Below are positions 61,105 to 64,000 of a stretch of 64,000 nt of DNA, in pieces. Position 1 is the first letter of the stretch, and the number at the start of each line of letters is the position of its first letter. The notes beneath the pieces are model-generated. The model saw nothing but the letters and a program-made list of their open reading frames with translations, had not been told where the DNA came from and searched no databases. This DNA comes from Bacteroidales bacterium (GTDB lineage Bacteria; Bacteroidota; Bacteroidia; Bacteroidales; UBA4417): assembly GCA_016707705.1 (NCBI GenBank), contig JADJHD010000012.1, positions 97,339-161,338 of the forward strand, read 5' to 3'. A program made the translations under genes and the position numbers.

Positions 61105-64000
61105 ATGAAAAAATTATTCACATTAGTTTCTGTCCTGGTGATATTGATTTCAATTTCCGGACTTGCTCAAAAAACCTGGACAGGGGCAACAAGCACCAAC
61201 TGGGGAACTGCATCAAATTGGTCTCCCAATGGAGTCCCGGCTGCTACTGACTATGTCACAATACCATCTGCACCCGTGAATCAACCAGTACTTTCAGGAG
61301 CAGGAACCTGCAGTACTTTGAATATAGCTGCAGGAGCCAGTCTGTCAATAAGTGCAACAAGCGCAAATACAGCAACCATGACAGTGACCCTGAATTCTTT
61401 AATTAATGGATCACTGAGTATTGGCGGAAGTATTACAAAAGCAAGCAAACTGATTACTAAGAATATCAATTGGTTATCAGGGTCTTCAATTACTCCATAC
61501 ATTAATTCCTCAATGGAAGTATCGGGAAACTGGTATTTCTCCTCAGGCTCAAGTGTGAATATGGGCTTTTGCTCTGTTCAATTAACTGGAGTCGACAATG
61601 CGACTGTATTCTGTAATTCCAATAGCAGTAATTTTCAGGTACTGACCTTGAATAAGGCCTCTTCTGCAACAGTAACAATAGATCCTGCATCCACTTCAAA
61701 TCTGTTAATCACCAGTACAATAACCATTAACTCAGGTAACAGTCTTATAAGTGCTGCCCCGATTGCCTCAATTTTTAAGGGAAACATTATGAGTTCCGGG
61801 TCCATTAGTTTCAGTGCAGGAAATCAGTTCTTTGAAAGAACCTCAGGAATACAATTGATTCAGTTAAGCTCGGCAGACTATTTTAGCGAGGTCTCAATAA
61901 ATACAGGGGGAACAGTTCAGCTGACCACAGGCTCCAACCTGACAGTGAAAGGTGATTTTGCTATTCTTGGCGGATTGTTTGATCCAAATAATAACACGGT
62001 AACTGTAGGCGGAAACTGGGTGAATAATACAGGTGAACCCGGATTTCTAGAGGGTGCCGGAAGAGTGATATTTAACGGCGGGAACTTTCATCAGTATTGT
62101 TCTGATGAAACCTTCAACATTCTGGAAATAAACAAACCTCTTGGAGGAGAATTCCGAATAAATGGGTATTCTGTTACCTGTTCATCCTATGACTGGACAG
62201 CAGGAGCCATCAATGTGCAGACAGATGGCTCATTTACGGCATTGGACCTGGCTGATGACGGATTATGGGGAAAGTATATCGTAAATCCGGGCAGTACAAT
62301 GGACCTTCATCAGGATGCTTCCCAAAGGGTGGATCTTGGTGGAGACCTAGTCTTCACGAATGGGGGAACCATTAATGTTTACGGGGGGAGTATGCAAAGC
62401 CACTGGCCGTTGGTGAACAATGGTTCTATAAGCATGAACGCCGGGACCCTCGACTTCAAGGATCAGGGAATTCTGGTTTACGCCCTGGGGGGAGTCTCAC
62501 TCACAACTAATATCACAGGAGGGACCATTCGGACCCCAAAATTCTTTTTCAGTGGCCGCTCCGATTTTAATCCTTCCGGAGGCACTGTTGAACTTTATGG
62601 AGAAGTGGATGATAATCTGCAAATGACAGCCGGATCTTTATATAACCTTATGATCAATAAGGGAAATGCAAATACAATTACGGTATTGGACGACCTTCAG
62701 TTAAACGGTGAGTTACAGGTTACCAATGGAACGATGAAGGCAAGTGGAATCGCAATTAACACTTTGGGGAATATTACTATTGAATCTGATGGTGTACTCT
62801 GGATCGAAAATGGAACTCAACTCAAGATAGGAGGTACTAAGATTCTGACTGTTAATTCGGCAGGAACATTAAAAAGTATTGGAACCTCAGGAAGCCCTAA
62901 CCTGATTACTCATCTGAACTCCTTAGCCAGCCATTTTGAATTTCAGGTGCATGGCATACTTTCTGCCCGATACACAACTTTCGAATATAATCATGGGGTG
63001 AATATCTGGAATGATGCCACCATAGATCCGGCTAACCCACTCGATTACTGCACTTTTCAAAACGGTGTCGACCGGCTCATGATTATCAATAACAATCAGG
63101 ATATCATGATTCGGAATGTCAATTTCCCGACAAATGCTTTATACAATAATGTCTGGAAAAGCATCGATGCAGGAAGAGTGAACTTTCGTGATGCTACAGG
63201 GATTTATGCCGGTGCAACTTTTGAACAGGATCCGTTCAACCGTCTTGATTGGACGAGCAGCCAGCCTGGCTTATGGACCGGCGCTGTTTCAACCGATTGG
63301 CATACTGCAGGTAACTGGGATGATCTGAATGTACCATCATCTGCAACAAATGTTACAATTCCGTCAGGTCTGACAAATATGCCCGTTGTAGGCTCAGCTA
63401 CCGCTAATTGCAATAATCTGAATATCAATGGCATGTTAACAATTCAGGACCACGAAATGAATGTAGGAGGGAATGTGAAAGTTAATGGTAGTCTTGCAAT
63501 GAATCATTATCTGGCAATGCTGGAAGTACAAGGGAGCGTGCAATGGTATTCCGGATCCTCAGCCAACATCTCAGCCAACGCCAATATTCTTGTTCATGGC
63601 AATTGGACATTTTCAGCCGGATCGAATGCAATTCTTGCTAATGGTAGTGTAATGTTCAAGGGAACTGAATCCAAAAGTATTTTCAGCCATTCTGCAACAA
63701 GTTCCTTCAATGATCTGTATGTTGAAAAAACAACCGGGACTATGACCTGGAGTTCATTATCCACAGAGGCGTTGAGGACAAAAGGTTTCTATGTTTCAAT
63801 GAATAACAGTTTTATTTCAGATGCAGCTGAGAATCTGATAGTCTCAGGCAACTTCTATAGTTTTGGAAGCATGGCATTCAACAGCGGTTCTGTTGTGTTT
63901 AATGGCACAGATCAGCTTATTATTCCCAATGAAAATGACTATCTGAACAATCTGATTTTTAACCAAACAGGTACTATTACTATAAATCAGACCAATTCCA
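61105..64000 (+). CDS. Second giant secreted repeat protein (partial, runs off the window)
   Basis: ATG at 61105, open to the end of the window (at least 965 aa). Signal peptide MKKLFTLVSVLVILISISGLAQ. The mature part starts KTWTGATSTNWGTASNW and has long strand-rich, Ser/Thr/Asn-rich sequence typical of secreted beta-helix proteins. A second copy of the module start, LWTGAVSTDWHTAGNWDD, occurs about 700 residues later (near 63270). Between them are G/N-rich turns such as GGTVQLTTGSNLTVKGDF. Such proteins are surface or exported fibre proteins of unknown function in Bacteroidota. A C-terminal sorting domain, if any, lies outside the window. It follows the acylphosphatase-like gene by 49 bases and may be co-transcribed with it. 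Confidence 0.82.
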   Translation, partial: MKKLFTLVSVLVILISISGLAQKTWTGATSTNWGTASNWSPNGVPAATDYVTIPSAPVNQPVLSGAGTCSTLNIAAGASLSISATSANTATMTVTLNSLINGSLSIGGSITKASKLITKNINWLSGSSITPYINSSMEVSGNWYFSSGSSVNMGFCSVQLTGVDNATVFCNSNSSNFQVLTLNKASSATVTIDPASTSNLLITSTITINSGNSLISAAPIASIFKGNIMSSGSISFSAGNQFFERTSGIQLIQLSSADYFSEVSINTGGTVQLTTGSNLTVKGDFAILGGLFDPNNNTVTVGGNWVNNTGEPGFLEGAGRVIFNGGNFHQYCSDETFNILEINKPLGGEFRINGYSVTCSSYDWTAGAINVQTDGSFTALDLADDGLWGKYIVNPGSTMDLHQDASQRVDLGGDLVFTNGGTINVYGGSMQSHWPLVNNGSISMNAGTLDFKDQGILVYALGGVSLTTNITGGTIRTPKFFFSGRSDFNPSGGTVELYGEVDDNLQMTAGSLYNLMINKGNANTITVLDDLQLNGELQVTNGTMKASGIAINTLGNITIESDGVLWIENGTQLKIGGTKILTVNSAGTLKSIGTSGSPNLITHLNSLASHFEFQVHGILSARYTTFEYNHGVNIWNDATIDPANPLDYCTFQNGVDRLMIINNNQDIMIRNVNFPTNALYNNVWKSIDAGRVNFRDATGIYAGATFEQDPFNRLDWTSSQPGLWTGAVSTDWHTAGNWDDLNVPSSATNVTIPSGLTNMPVVGSATANCNNLNINGMLTIQDHEMNVGGNVKVNGSLAMNHYLAMLEVQGSVQWYSGSSANISANANILVHGNWTFSAGSNAILANGSVMFKGTESKSIFSHSATSSFNDLYVEKTTGTMTWSSLSTEALRTKGFYVSMNNSFISDAAENLIVSGNFYSFGSMAFNSGSVVFNGTDQLIIPNENDYLNNLIFNQTGTITINQTNS

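Noticed and set aside
1..64000. tRNA, rRNA, CRISPR array, transposase or phage genes
   Set aside because: No tRNA-like arms, no repeat-spacer pattern and no transposase, integrase or phage structural motifs were seen on either strand.

Overview
The window looks like part of a Bacteroidota chromosome, probably class Bacteroidia and possibly Bacteroidales-like. Evidence: two TonB-dependent receptors carrying carboxypeptidase-regulatory N-domains, a DUF5686 outer-membrane protein, GEVED-repeat surface proteins, a long (1100 aa) SecA with an interdomain insertion, TAnnTTTG-type promoters with short leaders and little Shine-Dalgarno signal, and a queuine tRNA-ribosyltransferase that lacks the usual zinc cysteines. 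Base composition looks uniform. I saw no rRNA, tRNA, CRISPR array, prophage or transposase gene.

Layout. 1-473: 5' end of a DsbD-like gene (minus strand). 862-5153: TonB receptor, LytS-type kinase and LytTR regulator. 5232-6599: tilS. 6966-10615: surface O-acylation cassette (two SGNH esterase/transferases plus an MBOAT protein). 10639-14439: small outer-membrane protein, a lipoprotein with a sorting-tail-like C-terminus, and DUF5686. 14488-16884: AhpD-like protein, arabinose-5-phosphate isomerase, UbiA prenyltransferase. 16971-19353: methyltransferase, ABC ATPase, cobalamin adenosyltransferase, followed by a MITE-like inverted repeat. 19732-24972: DUF2795 protein, SecA, PyrH, Frr. 25055-29639 (minus): TPR sensor kinase, SPASM radical SAM enzyme, AI-2E transporter. 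29772-32880: small His-containing membrane protein and ZnuD-like receptor. 33022-42382: PLP decarboxylase, frameshifted sialate O-acetylesterase, DUF421, slipin, methyltransferase, M19 dipeptidase, phosphopantetheinyl transferase, patatin. 42393-44165 (minus): glycosyltransferase and a frameshifted ECF sigma factor. 44362-49121: tgt, LptF/G permease, ispE (minus), PMT-type glycosyltransferase. 49546-64000: surface-protein region with a 2933-aa PKD/GEVED protein, a transmembrane TPR-HTH regulator, a degenerate acylphosphatase-like protein and the 5' part of a second very large secreted protein.

How the genes fit together. Most of the window is housekeeping (translation, secretion, isoprenoid, nucleotide and tRNA modification) mixed with envelope functions. 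The distinctive parts are the O-acylation cassette, the metal-receptor pair, and the surface region at 49.5-64 kb, where a giant repeat protein is followed directly by a membrane-spanning TPR regulator that may respond to envelope or surface state. Three single-base frameshifts in two genes (34507-36686 and 42393-43038) can each be repaired by removing one base. They are either recent mutations or sequence errors.
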